Source of the DNA: Casuarina equisetifolia
Taxonomy: Eukaryota > Streptophyta > Magnoliopsida > Fagales > Casuarinaceae
DNA: 64,000 bases
Assembly: GCA_028551475.1 (NCBI GenBank)
Contig: CM052355.1
Span: 4,774,001-4,838,000 of the forward strand
Direction: 5' to 3'
Below are positions 51,651-64,000 of this stretch, piece after piece. The stretch's first letter is position 1. Every line of letters starts with the position of its first letter. The position numbers were made by a program, and so were the translations under genes. The notes under the pieces are model-generated. The model ran no database searches. It saw only the letters and a list, made by a program, of their open reading frames with translations, and had not been told where the DNA came from.

Positions 51651-54540
51651 TGGCTAGTGGGAATTTAGGGTTAGTTTGAGGACGTATCACGCATTTTTCG
51701 TGGCCTGGTAGCACATAAATTCAGTAGTACATAATGAGCGACGTGGTCATCCACACGTGTCATGCTAAAGAAATTTAAAATTTAGTGTATCATCGAGAAA
51801 AAATGGCTTCGTAAATGGAAGAAACTGGTAGAATTTAAAATAAATCAATCTCAGAACATACATAGGAATAGGTAGCCTTATATAGTCTTTAAATAATATA
51901 ATTTAGTTTATTCTTGTAGAAAAGGTGAGATGATAATTTAAGACATAGTCTAGTCAAGAAGACAAGGTGGCAGTAATTGGAGACTGGCCCCGCAGGAAAT
52001 TTCCCAACATGCTCTTTAGAATGGGAACCTATATCATACAAGAAATTTACTTCTTCTTTTTTTTTCCTTTAAAACGGATTTATTAATTAAAAAAAATCCA
52101 CACATAAAAAGTAAAACCAACTCTATATGGAAGAGGTGAAACTATTTGTCATGATCCTCAAATATTTTACTAAAAGCCCCAAAGCCAATGATTATTATCA
52201 AAGATCATTCCAATTAAAAATTACTACAGCTCCTATAAGCCCAAAGTCACCACATGGGATGGGAAAACTTTTGATAGATTTATTGGAAAAAAGGAAAATT
52301 CAAACTAAAAAATAAAACTTCCAGATGCGAGCTGTCAAGGCCTCAATACTAAAAAATAATAATTCTGCATATAAGAGATAACAAACTCATATATTGGCAA
52401 AAACTCAATTTAAGAAAAAGGATGACATTTTTACATTATAAAAAACACAACCAATCAACATTTCTTCCATATGGGACATACCTCCAAAATCAACATTTAT
52501 GACCATCGTTTCAAATGTCATATCAGAGTTCTTAGGTGTGAAATTTCCTAGAGGATGGCTTTCACCAAAGGCATTGTTAAGGAGATGAACAGGATGTCAA
52601 GAAGCAACCCGAGAGGGACCGAGAAGCAAATCCTATCAGGACAATTCTTTACAAAACTATGTTTCTATTTTAGACAATTAGCTCTATAATTCTTTACAAC
52701 TCCCCTTAACATTCCCCAAATTTCCCAATATGTTCAACTTAACACTCTTCCTTTGTGGGTGGAATTTACTGCCCACACAAACGAAAGAAGCAATCAACCT
52801 TGCAATACCCAAATTTCCCAATATGTTCAACTTAACACTCTTCCTTTGTGGGTGGAATTTACTGCCCACACAAACGAAAGAAGCAATCAACCTTGCAATA
52901 ATATTTGGTGCACACGCATAAACACATATCGTTTATTTTTGGTTAAGAATTAACAGCCAAACAGGAGAGGAAGTTCAGGATCATCTTAAGGTACAAAACA
53001 AAAGGCAACACAGACATTGTCAGGCAGAGGGTCCCAAGGCTTAAAGTTATACAACAGATGCAGCAGTGCCCTTCCTAGGCACGGTGCAAATAGCAGCAAC
53101 TACTAGGAACACCAAAAGTAGATTCTCCCAAAGAAAGTGTACTCAACACAACAACATAAGTGGACAGTAAAACTGCCATTGCCAGATATCATCGAAATAC
53201 AACATCACAACAGATTTTAGCAGTGCAAAGCCACACATCCTGCAATGGACAGTCAACTCCTCGAGATGTGACGACCACTGTTGCTATGCGTGTTTATGCC
53301 CGTCGCCACCTGTCGCAGAAATTGAAGACATTAGCGAGTAGAAAAATAAGATGTCCTTAATTATTAATGGTCGCCAGATTGCACAAGTGCTCGCACAAGC
53401 ATTTTGTCCAACGAAAATGACCTCTGATACAAAAAATTACAGATATTTACACTCACACGGATATATATCTCAATTCGGAGCAATAAATGCATTCTCAATA
53501 CAGACAAATTAGACAGCCAAAAGCATCACAAAGGAAAAGCAAATTTAGCATATCAGTTAGCCATCTTGATCAACTAATGAAACTTCCGTGACCACATTCT
53601 AAACCACTCTAAAATCCTTCCCCTTTGTCCGCCAAATTGGTAGAACAACAACCAAAACCTATTACATTAACGCGCACATCAGTTTCCATAGCACACCAAA
53701 CTGAAAAAAGCATGGCAATGATGCCGGACTCACGATCAACCTCCACAACAACGTTAAAACCATGCTACTGCAGACAACAGTTACAACAAACTAAGCAACA
53801 CAACAAATGTCAAGCACTAAATATAGGCAACAATTTATCTTTTACCAAAAAGAAAAAGAAGATTAAAAAAAAATCATTATATATATAACATTTAGGCAGA
53901 TCACAAAGAGAAAAGCCAAGCTACAGCAGAGCACTTCTAGATAAGTATTCACCCTGTTTGTTCACTGAGGAAAAAGTTGGAAAAAAAAAAAATCAACAAA
54001 CTGTAAATCTCAAACAATTTCACCTTCAAACCAGATGAGAAAGACAAATTAAGAGATGAAAGAAGATAATGTCTCCTTTTAGCAACGACATCTACTTCCC
54101 TTGGCAAGGGGTACAACTTGTTTTGTTGCACTTCCCCTCCAGACAGAGTTGCTCACTAGAATCTTCTTCATTTAAATCTTAAACCAAAATTACTTATCAT
54201 CCAGTGACTCCTTTTATTACAAAGAAAAGATCCATGACACTTTTGTCCATTTGTAAACACCCATTAGGTCTTCAAGAATCTTTAGTCAGCATAAAAAGCT
54301 CTCTAATATTATCATTATCAAGCACAAGACTCAGAATGGAATCATTTATGGACTTCTTGATTTTGGAGCCAAACTATTAGCTATCTACCACTTTCTCTAA
54401 TCTGCCTTCTCTTTTGGAGTACTATAATACGTGGTCTTTAGAGGCTCTTCATCCAAGGCTATGCCTAAGCTCAATAAGCCAAGAAATAGTTACAATTCAT
54501 AATCAAGAACACTACATATTCAAGAACACTACAAAATCGT
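51651..54540. other. duplicated non-genic DNA of copy 2
   Basis: Counterpart of 34.3-37.07 kb. No gene is recognised. It ends with a doubled CAAGAACACTAC at the point where copy 1 carries an extra 1.1 kb. Confidence 0.55.
52715..52900. repeat. 93-bp tandem duplication, two copies
   Basis: CCCAAATTTCCCAATATGTT... to ...GAAAGAAGCAATCAACCTTG appears at 52,715 and again at 52,808, nearly identical. Copy 1 has a single unit (about 35,375). Confidence 0.9.
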
Positions 54541-54542
54541 CC

Positions 54543-55235
54543 ATTTTGGCCTCCAACAGTTGGTTAGCTCCTGCTATTTCATTCTGTTATAGGGGAATAA
54601 ATTAGTGAAGGGACACAACGCAAAACCCCAAGACATAAGTGCAAGTCAGTGTGTCTCAAAAGTAAACCTTTACCTGCCGGGGAACAGAAGGCCTGGTTTT
54701 TTCAGTCCCTCAAATTTCAGAGAGAAACAAACCCATTTCTGGGTAATCATCTAAATTAAGGAACTCATCAGTGTCAAAAGAGGCAGAGAGATTTTCTTCG
54801 GGCACTTGATCAGCTCCTACGATTTCATTCTGTTATGGGGGGAAAATGTTAATTAAAGACCCCAATACAAAACCCCAAATCATAACTGCAAGTCAGTGCA
54901 TTTCAAAAGTAAACCTTTACCTTCAAGGCGACAGAAGACCTAGTATTTTCAGTCCCTACAATTTTGGAGAAATCCAAACACATATCTGGATCATCATTAA
55001 AGCCAACACAGACAAGGTCTTCATCCTCAATAAACTCATCATTTGATGGAGGATTATCAAAAGCATTTGTGCAATCAATGGGTTCAACAAAATATTTACC
55101 TTTTAATGGTTCTGCAACCATCCCATATTGCTCCTGGTTATGAACATTCTTCTGGTCAGGATGCAGCTCTGGAGCTTGACTGGTACCTACCATTGGCTGT
55201 TGATAACCTTCAACGAACGTGCAACTGTCAACATC
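54543..55235 (-). pseudogene. spare NTL-type C-terminal exons downstream of NAC-B, damaged
   Basis: Counterpart of 38,163-38,867. Exon 54921-55235 (105 codons, DVDSCTFVEGYQQPMVG...) is open. Exon 54674-54829 has an in-frame TGA after GLFLSEI where copy 1 reads Ser. The last short exon (NEIAGANQLLEAKMD) is cut off at about 54,543 by the 1.1-kb difference and has lost its donor. Confidence 0.7.
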
Positions 55236-55794
55236 CTGAAAAGAGAGCTTCAACAAAAGGGCGTTATTTTCAAATAGAATGCAGATCTTAAGATGCTGAT
55301 GTTAGAATAATATGACGTGTGTTTGTAGAAAGAGTGTAAAGGAGTCCATGTTCTAGAAACAAGAGGAGGTGCGCTTATGATCAGTCATTCATTATTGGCC
55401 AGAGCAGAAAAGAGATTAATGGAAGACCATGTTCGCTAACTAATGGAAGGACGCAGCAGGGAAGGTCAGGGATGGGAAACAGTAGTGCATAAACTGGAGC
55501 AACCTATGTCACAATATTATGCAGAGAGCTATTACCTCTGTGCATTGTGCAAGGATAGCACATGTTGGCTTTATTAAGGAGGAGCCAGATACCACTGATC
55601 ACAGAAGCAACTCACATGTCAAAGCAATAGTGCATTGAGTTGCAAGATACTTTCTAATATATTTACCAGCGTTCAGCTATCTTCTCCAGAAATATTACAC
55701 AGGCAATTACTTAAAATACAAATGAATATCTAATTGAGGGTGATGAAAGTGCATTTTAAATAATCAGCGGAACATACAAAGAAGCAAGATGTTT

Positions 55795-56420
55795 CACTTG
55801 GGGTTTGTGTGGAAAATATTGCAATTAATAGGGACCTTTTTACAGGTATTGAGAAGGTAAAAAAGTTTTTCCAGCAGAATTTTCATACCAAAAACTTAAA
55901 CAAACTTCTATGCTTCCTAGGCATTGAAGTAGTTGGATCTTAATCTCTGTCAACCTATCTCAAAGGAAGTATGTATTGGATATACTAGAAAAGATAAGAG
56001 TTTTAAGTCGTTTTCATGGTGATGTCTTGTGAACCTGAATTGAAAGATTTTGAAAGGAGGAGGATAATGCTGACAGTTAGGAAGTTAAAGCTATTTTACC
56101 ATCACCAGACCAAATATCTTTCATGCAATCAGTGTGGGGAGCCAATCTTTGGAAACACCAAGAATCCTTTATAGAGAAGCTGTCAATATCATTATTCAAT
56201 ATCTGAACCTACTAGTTTCTGTATCATAGGAAGTAAAACATATTATTGGGTGGAGGTTTTTACTTACGCAAATCAGGGCAGGATCTCCTACAAATAAAAG
56301 ATCCACTAGAGGTTATTGCACATTCTTGAGAGGAAACATGATCACGTGGAAAAGTAATAAACAAATTGAGATTGTCCAATCAAGTGCACAGGTTGAGTGT
56401 TGAGCTAGGCCTCGTAAAGT
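55795..56420 (+). mobile_element. degraded copia RT/RNase H fragment (copy 2)
   Basis: Counterpart of 39,415-40,050, with the same broken copia frames (KVKKFF, TKNLNKLLCFLGIEVV, AGSPTNKRSTRGYCTFLR). Antisense to NAC-B. Confidence 0.8.
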
Positions 56421-56487
56421 TCATAGGTATCAGAATGCAAAATCCCAATCATAAGTGCATGTCAGTGCATTGCAAAAGTAATACCTT

Positions 56488-59400
56488 CTAGGCAACAGAA
56501 GACCCAGTGCCTTCAGTCCCTAAAATTTCAAAGAGATCCATTTCTGGATAATAATCAAAATTAGGTAACTCATTAGGGTCAAAACTGGTAGAGAAATTTT
56601 CTTTGTACACTTGGTTAGCTCCCCCCACTTCATTCTATTACAGGGAATACGTTAATTAAAGACCAGAATACACATATCCTAAGTCATATGTGCAAGGCAC
56701 TGCGGTGCAAAAGTAAACCTTTACCTTTTGGGAGTCATGAGGCTCGAAGTCTTCAAGCCCTAAAAGTTCAGAGGGATCAAAATACAAATCTGGATTGTCA
56801 GCTGGGCCAAGACATGCAGAGTCCACCTCCATGGGGGTTACAACATCATGAGCTTCAGTAAACCCATCAGTCCATGGTTCTGCATCCATCCCATGTTGCT
56901 CCAGGAAATGAGCGAACTTAGGGTCAGGATACAGCTCTGATGTTTTACTAGTTCCTCCAATAAGCAGGTTATAATCTTCCATGAACACCCCAGAATGGTT
57001 GACATCCTGAAAAGAGAGCTTCAATGAAAAGGCTATTTTCAAATAGAACACAGATCTTAAGATGTCGGGGGAATCCCCCTGGCTTAGTGGTAAGTCAGCC
57101 CCCTGACTGGCGAGTCCAACCGGTCAGGGGTTCGAATTCTCCCTCCCCGTCCCCAGTGTGTGTGAGTGTTAAAAAAAAAAAAAAAGGAAGGATCTTAATA
57201 TGCTGATGTTAAGAGTAATACAATGTGTGAAGGTGTCCATGTTCTAGAAACAGAAGCAGGTGTACTTATAACCAGTAAATCATGATTGACCAGACCAGAA
57301 AACAAGACAACATAAAAAGAGATTAAGGGAGACCATGTTTTGCTATCAAAGGGAAAAGACACCGCAGGGAAGTTGAGAGGTGGGAAGTTGTAGTGCATTA
57401 ACCAGAGCACCATGTCACAATGTTATGCAGAGAACTATACTTCTGTGCATTTTCCAAGCATAGCACATGTTGGCTTCATAATGTTATGCAGAGAACTACA
57501 CTTCTGTGCTTTTGCAAGCATAGCACATGTTGGCTAAAGGCAGATGTCGCTGATGATAATAGCAACTCACATGTCAAAGTGAAAGTGCATTGAGTAGCAA
57601 GATATTTTCTGACATATTCACCACTGTTCAGCTATCTTCTCCAGAATATTACACAAACAAATACAGAAATAGAAATGAATATCTAATAGATGGTGATAAA
57701 AGTGCATTTTAAGTAACCAGCATAGCATACCAACAAGCGAGATGTTTCACTATTAGTTCATGCGGATAATATTGCAATGACTAGGAATAAACTTGTAGAT
57801 ATTGACAAGGTCAAAAAGTTTTTGTAGCAAAATATTCATACCAAAAACTTGGGCAAACTTCTGTATTTCCTAAGCATGAAGTAGTTGGATCTTAATATCT
57901 ATCAACCTATCTCAAAGGAGGTATGTATTGCATATACTGGATAAGACGAGACTTTTGAGTCGTGTCATGTTGATGTGTTATGAAAATTTTTGAAAATTTT
58001 TGAAAAGATGAAGGAGGTTAGGGCTGATAGTTATGAAGTTAAAGCTATTGTACTATCACCGGACAAAATATCTTTATGCAATCAGTGTGGGGAGACAGTT
58101 TTGGAAGCACATAGAAGCCTGTATAGAGATGTTGTCATTGGCATTATTTGATACTTGAAGCTCCTAGTTTCTGTATCATAGGAATTAAAACATATTGGAT
58201 AGAAGGTTTTACTTGAGCAGATCAGGGCAGGATCTCCTTCAAATAAAAGAACCACCAGGAGATATTGCACATTTTTGAGAGAAAATATGATCAGGTGGAA
58301 AAGTGAGAAACAAGTTGTGGTTGCTGAATCAAGTGCACAGAATGAGTATGAAGCAAGGCCTCATATGGTTAGCGAAATAACAGGGTTACGATAATTCCTT
58401 AAGGAAATTGGTTTTTCAGCTCTTTGTCCTATTCCTCTAGTTTCTGATAATCAAGTTTCTCTGTTTCTTGCTTCCAGCACCTTGTTCAATGAAAGAACTA
58501 AGCATATTGAAGTTAATTATCATTTCATTCAAGTAGCACACTGAGTAGGGACATGTGTAAACCATTTGCAGAGCGAAGTTAACCGATCAACTTACTGATG
58601 TGTATTCAAATCCTCATCTCTGGTCAATTACAATATATGTTTAAAGTGGGTTCATAGAACATACGTACTCTAGCTTGAGTAGTTTTAGAATGGTTTTTAG
58701 AAGGGGCGTGCTGTGCCCAGATATTGTACAAATATACATAATAAGGTGTTCCTCGTAAGTGTTCCAAGGGTGAACTGTCTTAGTGAGTTGTCCTATCCAG
58801 AACATTGTACAAAAACTCATACAAGTAGCAATCAACGTCTAATAAAGAGCAATGGTAAATGTGCTTTGTTAAATGTATATCCATCATTATGTTCAGGTTA
58901 TATACCAATTCAAATTAATGCCAATCAACAAGTGCAAGTTTGTAGGGTGGAAAAGATACGTCTACAATTTGAATAAGTAAAATGCTCAATGTATCTGATC
59001 TAACTAATAGTCCAAAAGCACTTAAATCAGTTTCCTAAGAGTATATAGTTCTTTTACCATCTAGAAATTTTTCTTCTGACTTTAAGTAGATGCATCAGCA
59101 TTTTTGTCCAAAAAACTCAGGAACCAAAAATTCGTCAATATAAAGCGAATATCAAATGATAGAAAGCTTCTATATTCATCTACAGTGCATATAAGCTCCG
59201 TTTCAGTAGGTTCCACAGGCAGAACTCTTTTTCATATTCAAAACCCAATTTCAGATGACGCAACGGTAAAAGAAACTTCTCCGAATATAGAAAAGCGAAT
59301 TAATCTGATAATCAACTTTCTTTTTCCCCGAAAAAGAAGCTTAATAAAAGCTGCATCGATTCACTTATCCATCCAAATTTCCATCACCAATTAACTCAAA

Positions 59401-60349
59401 ACTGACACAAATTCAAAACTCAGTTGAATCATATTTCAGCCTACAGAAAATTCAGCATCCAAAACAAATCTTTGGAAAACGAAAGCAAAATTAAAAAGGG
59501 CACAAAGCGCAAACCTGGGAAAGATCCGCTGCTTCAACATATCCTGCATCATCAACCACTACCCCAGTGGCGGCCGTTTCACCGGGCGCAACAACCGCCA
59601 CAGCATCATGTTCCCGGCTCGCTTCACCACTTGGCGCCTCACCACCAACGGCTTCATCGTGAGGCTTCCGAAAAATCTTGCACACCACATAAGAGCTCTG
59701 CTCGCAACCCAGCCCAAAATAGCATCAACTCCAATACCATCACCAACAAAGATATCCAAAACATGAACTCAAAGGAAAGAAAATGAGATAAGATAAAGCA
59801 ATAACAAAACATCAAAGTTGCATAACAATCTTACTCCATAAGATTCCTTGTCCCCGAGGCTGTACTCGTGCATGCCCCAGTTGGTACGAACCAATCTGTC
59901 GCCTTGGCGAGAGTAAAAAGTGAGGTTTTTCCTCGTCCCCGAAAATCCCGAAGTGCGCGAGTTGTAGCAGACCTTAACATCAGGCGCAGTGATCTTCCAT
60001 TGACCATTATTTGTTTCGCGATTAATCTTCGAACTCTTCTTCCCATATTTCTTGCGCAGTCGACTGTAAAAACACCACTCGCTGAACTCATCCTTCAACT
60101 TGGATTTGCCTAAACCGAAAGAGCATTAGCTTTACACCCACAGACACTAGAACATTAGAGAAACCCGAGGAAGAGAAAGGGGTTACTTGGGAGGTCCCAG
60201 GGCTCGAAGTCGTATAGATCGACGTCGGCGATCGGATGATCTCCGTGAAGCTTGCCGGACAACTTGTCCTTCAGGTAGTGGAGCAGTTCTTGGTGGCTCG
60301 GACGGAATCTAAATCCCATCGGGATTGAGGGTACATCTTCGTACCCCAT
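56488..60349 (-). CDS. NAC transcription factor B, no membrane anchor, 349 aa
   Basis: Five exons join in frame: 60187-60349, 59835-60109, 59515-59697, 56725-57006, 56488-56634. The NAC domain is nearer the consensus than NAC-A: MGFRFRPSHQELLHYLKDKL, EWCFYSRLRKKYGKKS, NRETNNGQWKITAPDVKVCYNSRT, VRTNWGMHEYSLGDKESYG and SSYVVCKIFRKP. The C-terminal exons (HSGVFMEDYNLLIGGTSKTSEL..., then NEVGGANQVYKENFSTSFD) stop at TAG (56488-56490), at the same place as NAC-A. It is a sister of NAC-A produced by the large duplication. Intron 3 carries an antisense copia fragment and a SINE inserted about 59 bp from the exon 4 acceptor, which may affect splicing. Expected to be a soluble nuclear factor; target genes unknown. 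Confidence 0.82.
57065..57190 (+). mobile_element. tRNA-derived SINE with target-site duplication
   Basis: A body of about 110 bp has a pol III A box TGGCTTAGTGG (57,080-57,090) and B box GGTTCGAATTC (57,129-57,139), then GTGTGTGTGAGTGTT and a poly-A tail (about 57,171-57,185). Flanking repeats are GATCTTAAGATG (57,053-57,064) and GATCTTAATATG (57,191-57,202), 11 of 12 matching. The empty site is present in NAC-A (about 41,425). It is antisense to NAC-B. Confidence 0.92.
57745..58665 (+). mobile_element. degraded copia RT/RNase H fragment in NAC-B intron 3
   Basis: Counterpart of 41,965-42,900, with KVKKFL, TKNLGKLLYFLSMK, SDNQVSLFLASSTLFNERTKHI in broken plus-strand frames. Confidence 0.85.
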
Positions 60350-62137
60350 AGCAAGCGAGTGCAACTACCAACGAATGGAACCGATCCTCTTTGCAGGAAG
60401 ATGGAAAATCATTGCTCCAGCTTTTTATCTGAACTGAAAAAAACACAACGAGGGAAACTTACGAGACAAGTTAAGTTCTACATTTTTGAGAAAAATTCAT
60501 TTTCCGTAGAGGATAGCACCATTTTTTGACATATTCAGTCATTTCGTTTGTTCATATGAAGTTGTAGTACGGAATTCAGATTTTGTTCACTTCCATTGTA
60601 TATTTTTGCTGTGCTTATAGGTTCATCCAAGCAGTTTTGAGATAATTAGTCTTGAAATCAAAGTCTTAACTGGCATCAGTAGGGAGTTTGACAAAGAAAT
60701 TTTCGTGGTTTAGATTGTGGTATTTATTTCAGTCATGTAAATCAGCAGGAAAGTTTCTATTTTTATTGAACCCAATGGTTTTCTATTTCCTTGGCTTGAC
60801 AATCATCCACTTATCCACTGCTACGGCGAGTTTTTAAGCACATTTGCAAGAGAAGGAACCACGTTCTGTTTTACCGAGGTTGAAGCCCCAACCAAGGTTA
60901 ATTGGTGAAATACCTCAAGATTAACTAGCTTTGTTTGGTTTGAGAGGTTAAGACCCAGGTCCACACGCAATGTTTTGGTCTAAGATTTCTCCACCAGTTG
61001 GCTTATTTTGTTATTACGGTTAGTGGAAAAGAGCAACACTAAAAAGGCAGACAATGATTCCCGTCAAACATATTAGATACTAATCATTTCCAGGCAAAGT
61101 TGGAGCCGAATTATAGTGTGAATGTGGAAAATACAAAAGAAGTACAAAATCCTACCGAGCCGCTCAATGTTCACGTAATATTATCAGCTAATGATATTTT
61201 TTTGTTACCGAGGACCATTTCTACAGTAATTGAAGGACCGCAGATTTGAAGAATTGGAACCCCTGATTAAACTCTTACTGATCGGCAACAAATTACATGG
61301 TTGGTTTTTTAATAATCATTAGCCCTCGATCGGCACCCTCTTCCATACGACTGTGTTGTGATAGATTTTGACGCTGATTTCTGACTTCCACCAAGATAGC
61401 TGTCCACAAAGGGAAAGTTGCCTCAAAGTTCGCTTCTTCTTGAGCTGATAGCTCAATAGATTTCTCGTATGGGAAACCCCGAGATAGAGTACGCATGATG
61501 CTGCTCTTGTAGTACGATCTACATTTATTTTCCTTTTTTGAAATGAGGCGGATTTCCACAAAAGCATCATATCGTGAAAACCAAGCCTTTCAACTCCACA
61601 TCTGGATATAGTTCAACCCTCTGAGCTTCCCTCCCTCGGCCTATCAAGGGCTGTTGCCCAGCGCTGTGGCAGGTGCCTCATGGGAGCTTCTCTACGGGGC
61701 GAGACATCATCACGGCAGTGCTCTCATGTCTTCCTAGACGTTAAGCTCCACCAAGAGCAACAGACCACCCTAATCCCATATACACAAATCCTCCACATTC
61801 AACTCTTCAAAAGTAATAAGTACAATTACAACCAAAGTAATAACACAAAGTCCTATTTTTTCCTTAGCTTTCAATTTGATATCAGATCGCAAATTAAAAC
61901 CTAGGAATATCAGTAAATCTTACAGGAAGTGAAAATGGATCATATCCTCAAGAAATAACAGTCAGTTAATTTGTCACAATCAGGACGCTTGACTTCTTCC
62001 CAGTAAAAAGGAAAAAAAATGTTGCTATCACTTGTCAAACTGCATCTACGCAGAGGGGTCAAGAACGCCGTCCGTAGCCACCTCAGCCAAATATATAGCA
62101 ACTTAGTACATACGGAGGGAATTTATCCTAATCGTTT
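60350..62137. other. NAC-B promoter region, conserved block and NTL 3' flank
   Basis: The 60.35-61.77 kb part is the counterpart of 44.55-46.31 kb and includes the unassigned block at 61,230-61,765. The 61.77-62.14 kb part is the 3' flank of the tethered NAC gene. No gene is recognised. Confidence 0.5.
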
Positions 62138-63440
62138 CTAGTGATTTTTGACTCTAACCATGTAGATGCAGCTTGCCATTTTGAAGCTCACACAAAGTAT
62201 TAAGATCCAAAAGAACATTAAGAAGAACCAGCCCCGTGAAACAACTGATGAGGTCTTGCCAGTCCCTGGCACCAAAGTAGCAGAATCCCCGTAACCATGC
62301 GACATTGAAAATGGCAGGATGAAGTTGACATCACCATTCTTCCCAACCAAGAAGTCCGTCCCATTACCACTTAAAGTCAAGTTTCTTATTCTGACCATGC
62401 CAGCAGTGACATGAACAGAGCTGGAAGATTGTGCGGCAGAATTTAACCGGAGGGCTGCTTCTTTTCCTGGGAACTCCAAAGCAAGTGCTTGGGGAGCAGG
62501 TATGCTGCCCAACATGCTATGGGCTTGTTTAATGAATGGACTCTTAATGTCTGCGACAAAGATCAGGCATAAGTCCAAGATCCAAATGGGAGGGCAAATC
62601 AAGAGAAAAGTGAAAACAAGCCTCAAGGAATTAAGAAGCTTCAAATTCCCTCTTTATGTACACCCTTAAAAGCACCAAAACCCCCCCAAGAAAAGTCTCA
62701 ATAGTCCAGCTAAAGATAAAATCTACCTGATTCGTATATTTCAGCTTCAGGCTTTTGCTCTGAAGATGATGCACCATTGCTGCCCTCCTCTTTCAAAAGA
62801 TGTAAATTCCCCGTGGACATCTGGTCATTTCCTCCATTTTCTTGCTGTTGCAAAGTAAGAAGTTCATTAAAGCTTAAATGCCAAATCCAAATCCCAAATC
62901 ACTAGTGCAAGCCTGTTTCAAAAGCAAAAATTTTACCTTCTGAGTGAGGCTTGCTTGATCAGAAACCAAACCATCAGTTCCCATAATTTCAGATGGATCA
63001 AAACACATGTACTGAGAGTTGTCATCATCAGCATTAAAGAATGTTAGATACTCATCAAGCACGTCAAAACTTGCAGGATCCACCTCCACCGGCTCTGTAA
63101 GATCATTGGATTCAATGTATAATCTATCACCTAATGGAGGATTATCAGTAGCATCCAAGTAGGGCTCATCAAGTGAATAATTGAACTTCGCAGATTCCAT
63201 TTCATCGCTTGATTGGACAAAAAATTCATCCTTGACTAGTTTAGAGTCCATCCCATACTGTTCTGGCATCTGAAGAAACTCATGGTCCTGAGGTAGTTCT
63301 GAAGCTTCACCACTGCCTATGAGAGGCTTTTGATAATCTTCAATGAAGTCACCATAATGCTCAGCATGGTTGCTGCTATCCCCATAATAGAAGTTCAGTG
63401 AAGGGAGAGTGTCTTCGGGAGGAATGGTTATCCCGAGTTC
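62138..63440 (-). CDS. membrane-tethered NAC transcription factor (NTL type), C-terminal exons, 5' end outside window
   Basis: Close by memory to Arabidopsis NAC2/ANAC078 and ANAC053 (AT5G04410, AT3G10500). Three exons join in frame: 62937-63440 (168 codons), 62727-62844 (39 codons plus 1 base) and 62138-62550 (137 codons plus 2 bases). They encode the acidic activation region (YGDFIEDYQKPLIGSGEASEL, then MCFDPSEIMGTDG), the family block IKSPFIKQAHSMLGSIPAPQ, SAAQSSSSVHVTAGMVRIRN, and a C-terminal hydrophobic helix (GWFFLMFFWILILCVSF) followed by MASCIYMVRVKNH. In this family the helix holds the factor in a membrane until proteolysis releases it to the nucleus. The DNA-binding exons lie right of the window. 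It is the likely parent type of NAC-A and NAC-B. Confidence 0.92.
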
Positions 63441-64000
63441 CTGAAAAAGGAGAAGAAATTTCAAAAAGTTGAAAAGAATCAAGTTATCTGAATTAATCAA
63501 GAAATATAATAATAGATGAGACAAGCAGCGAAAAGAAGCCCCAAGCAAGACTCTATAGACATCCTAATATCACCACAATGATTGTTATGCTAATATTAAA
63601 GGTATATTCACCATAATGCTCAACTCATATACTACTATTAAAGGCCAAAGAAAATAAACTTAACTAGCTATGGCAATAATGCAGTTTCTGAAGGAAAAAC
63701 CAGTATCACCTCACTCTGGAAAAGCTAAAAGAAATACTGAATGCGACTGTTCTATCTTCGACAACACCTCAAAAAGGAAATCCCTCGTGATATCTAAATT
63801 CCATTTCAAGTACAGGGCACCACAAAAGATATGTCTTTGTAGCTTTCCCTAAAATATCGAAAGTATTACGTCAAAGTCTAAGCATGTCTTTTTTTTTCCC
63901 TAGTAAAAGAATCTCACTTTATACGCCTAACCCAAAAATCCAATCAGCTCCTTTGCCCACATAAATTCTTATGACTAATATACTCAAAATTGACAATAGA
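63441..64000. other. intron of the tethered NAC gene (right edge)
   Basis: No NAC exon is found here. The upstream exons (NAC domain) must lie beyond 64,000. Confidence 0.6.

Larger units (their letters stand above)
49312..61765. repeat. large direct duplication, copy 2 (about 12.5 kb)
   Basis: Repeats 31,897-46,312 in the same order and orientation. Offsets change from about 17.4 kb at the left to 15.8 kb at the NAC start, because copy 2 lacks 1.1 kb near 54.53 kb and the 0.76-kb exon cassette. Private features are a SINE (57,065-57,190) and a 93-bp tandem repeat (52,715-52,900). Confidence 0.93.

Overview
The window is nuclear DNA of a eudicot plant. Its genes have many short exons with GT-AG introns, the intergenic DNA is AT-rich, and there are Ty1/copia relics and a tRNA-derived SINE. 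I cannot name the species. Four genes (DUF1997 protein, BTR1-type KH protein, kelch protein, membrane-tethered NAC) are, from memory, in the same order as Arabidopsis AT5G04440-AT5G04410. Histone H2B, a glycine-rich protein, a peroxisomal 4CL-like ligase and NADP-malate dehydrogenase lie between them here.

Left half (1-32.3 kb): DUF1997 plastid-type gene (minus, runs off the left edge); intronless histone H2B (minus) with a full plant type I histone promoter element; BTR1-like three-KH RNA-binding protein (plus, 8 exons, 336 aa); glycine-rich secreted protein (minus); kelch plus coiled-coil protein (plus, 13 coding exons, 527 aa); 4-coumarate:CoA ligase-like enzyme ending in SKL (minus, 4 exons, 571 aa); chloroplast NADP-malate dehydrogenase (plus, 13 exons, 437 aa) with both thioredoxin-regulated cysteine pairs. 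I followed these exon chains splice site by splice site, and each stays in frame except the first exon of DUF1997.

Right half (31.9-64 kb): a large direct duplication. About 31.9-46.3 kb is repeated at about 49.3-61.8 kb, separated by 3 kb of AT-rich DNA and a decayed copia element. Each copy holds the 3' end of NADP-MDH (functional in copy 1, a splice-dead fragment in copy 2), a small minus-strand unit with an inverted repeat, and a NAC gene. A third, tethered NAC (NTL type, with a C-terminal membrane helix) follows at 62.1 kb and runs off the right edge. The two duplicated NAC genes (351 and 349 aa) end early at a TAG where the parent-like exon has a Leu codon, so they lack the membrane anchor. 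Their old C-terminal exons survive downstream as partly decayed, partly duplicated cassettes mixed with antisense copia fragments.

The most interesting signal is the inverted repeat at 34,083-34,156 and 51,410-51,483. Its 29-nt arms both resemble the NAC codons around V-C-(Y/H)-N-S-R-T. On the minus strand it lies downstream of a TATA-like motif, a telo-box and a 22-codon ORF, and upstream of a consensus splice donor. This fits a young microRNA-like locus born by inverted duplication of NAC sequence, next to NAC genes it could pair with. That function is inference and needs small-RNA data.
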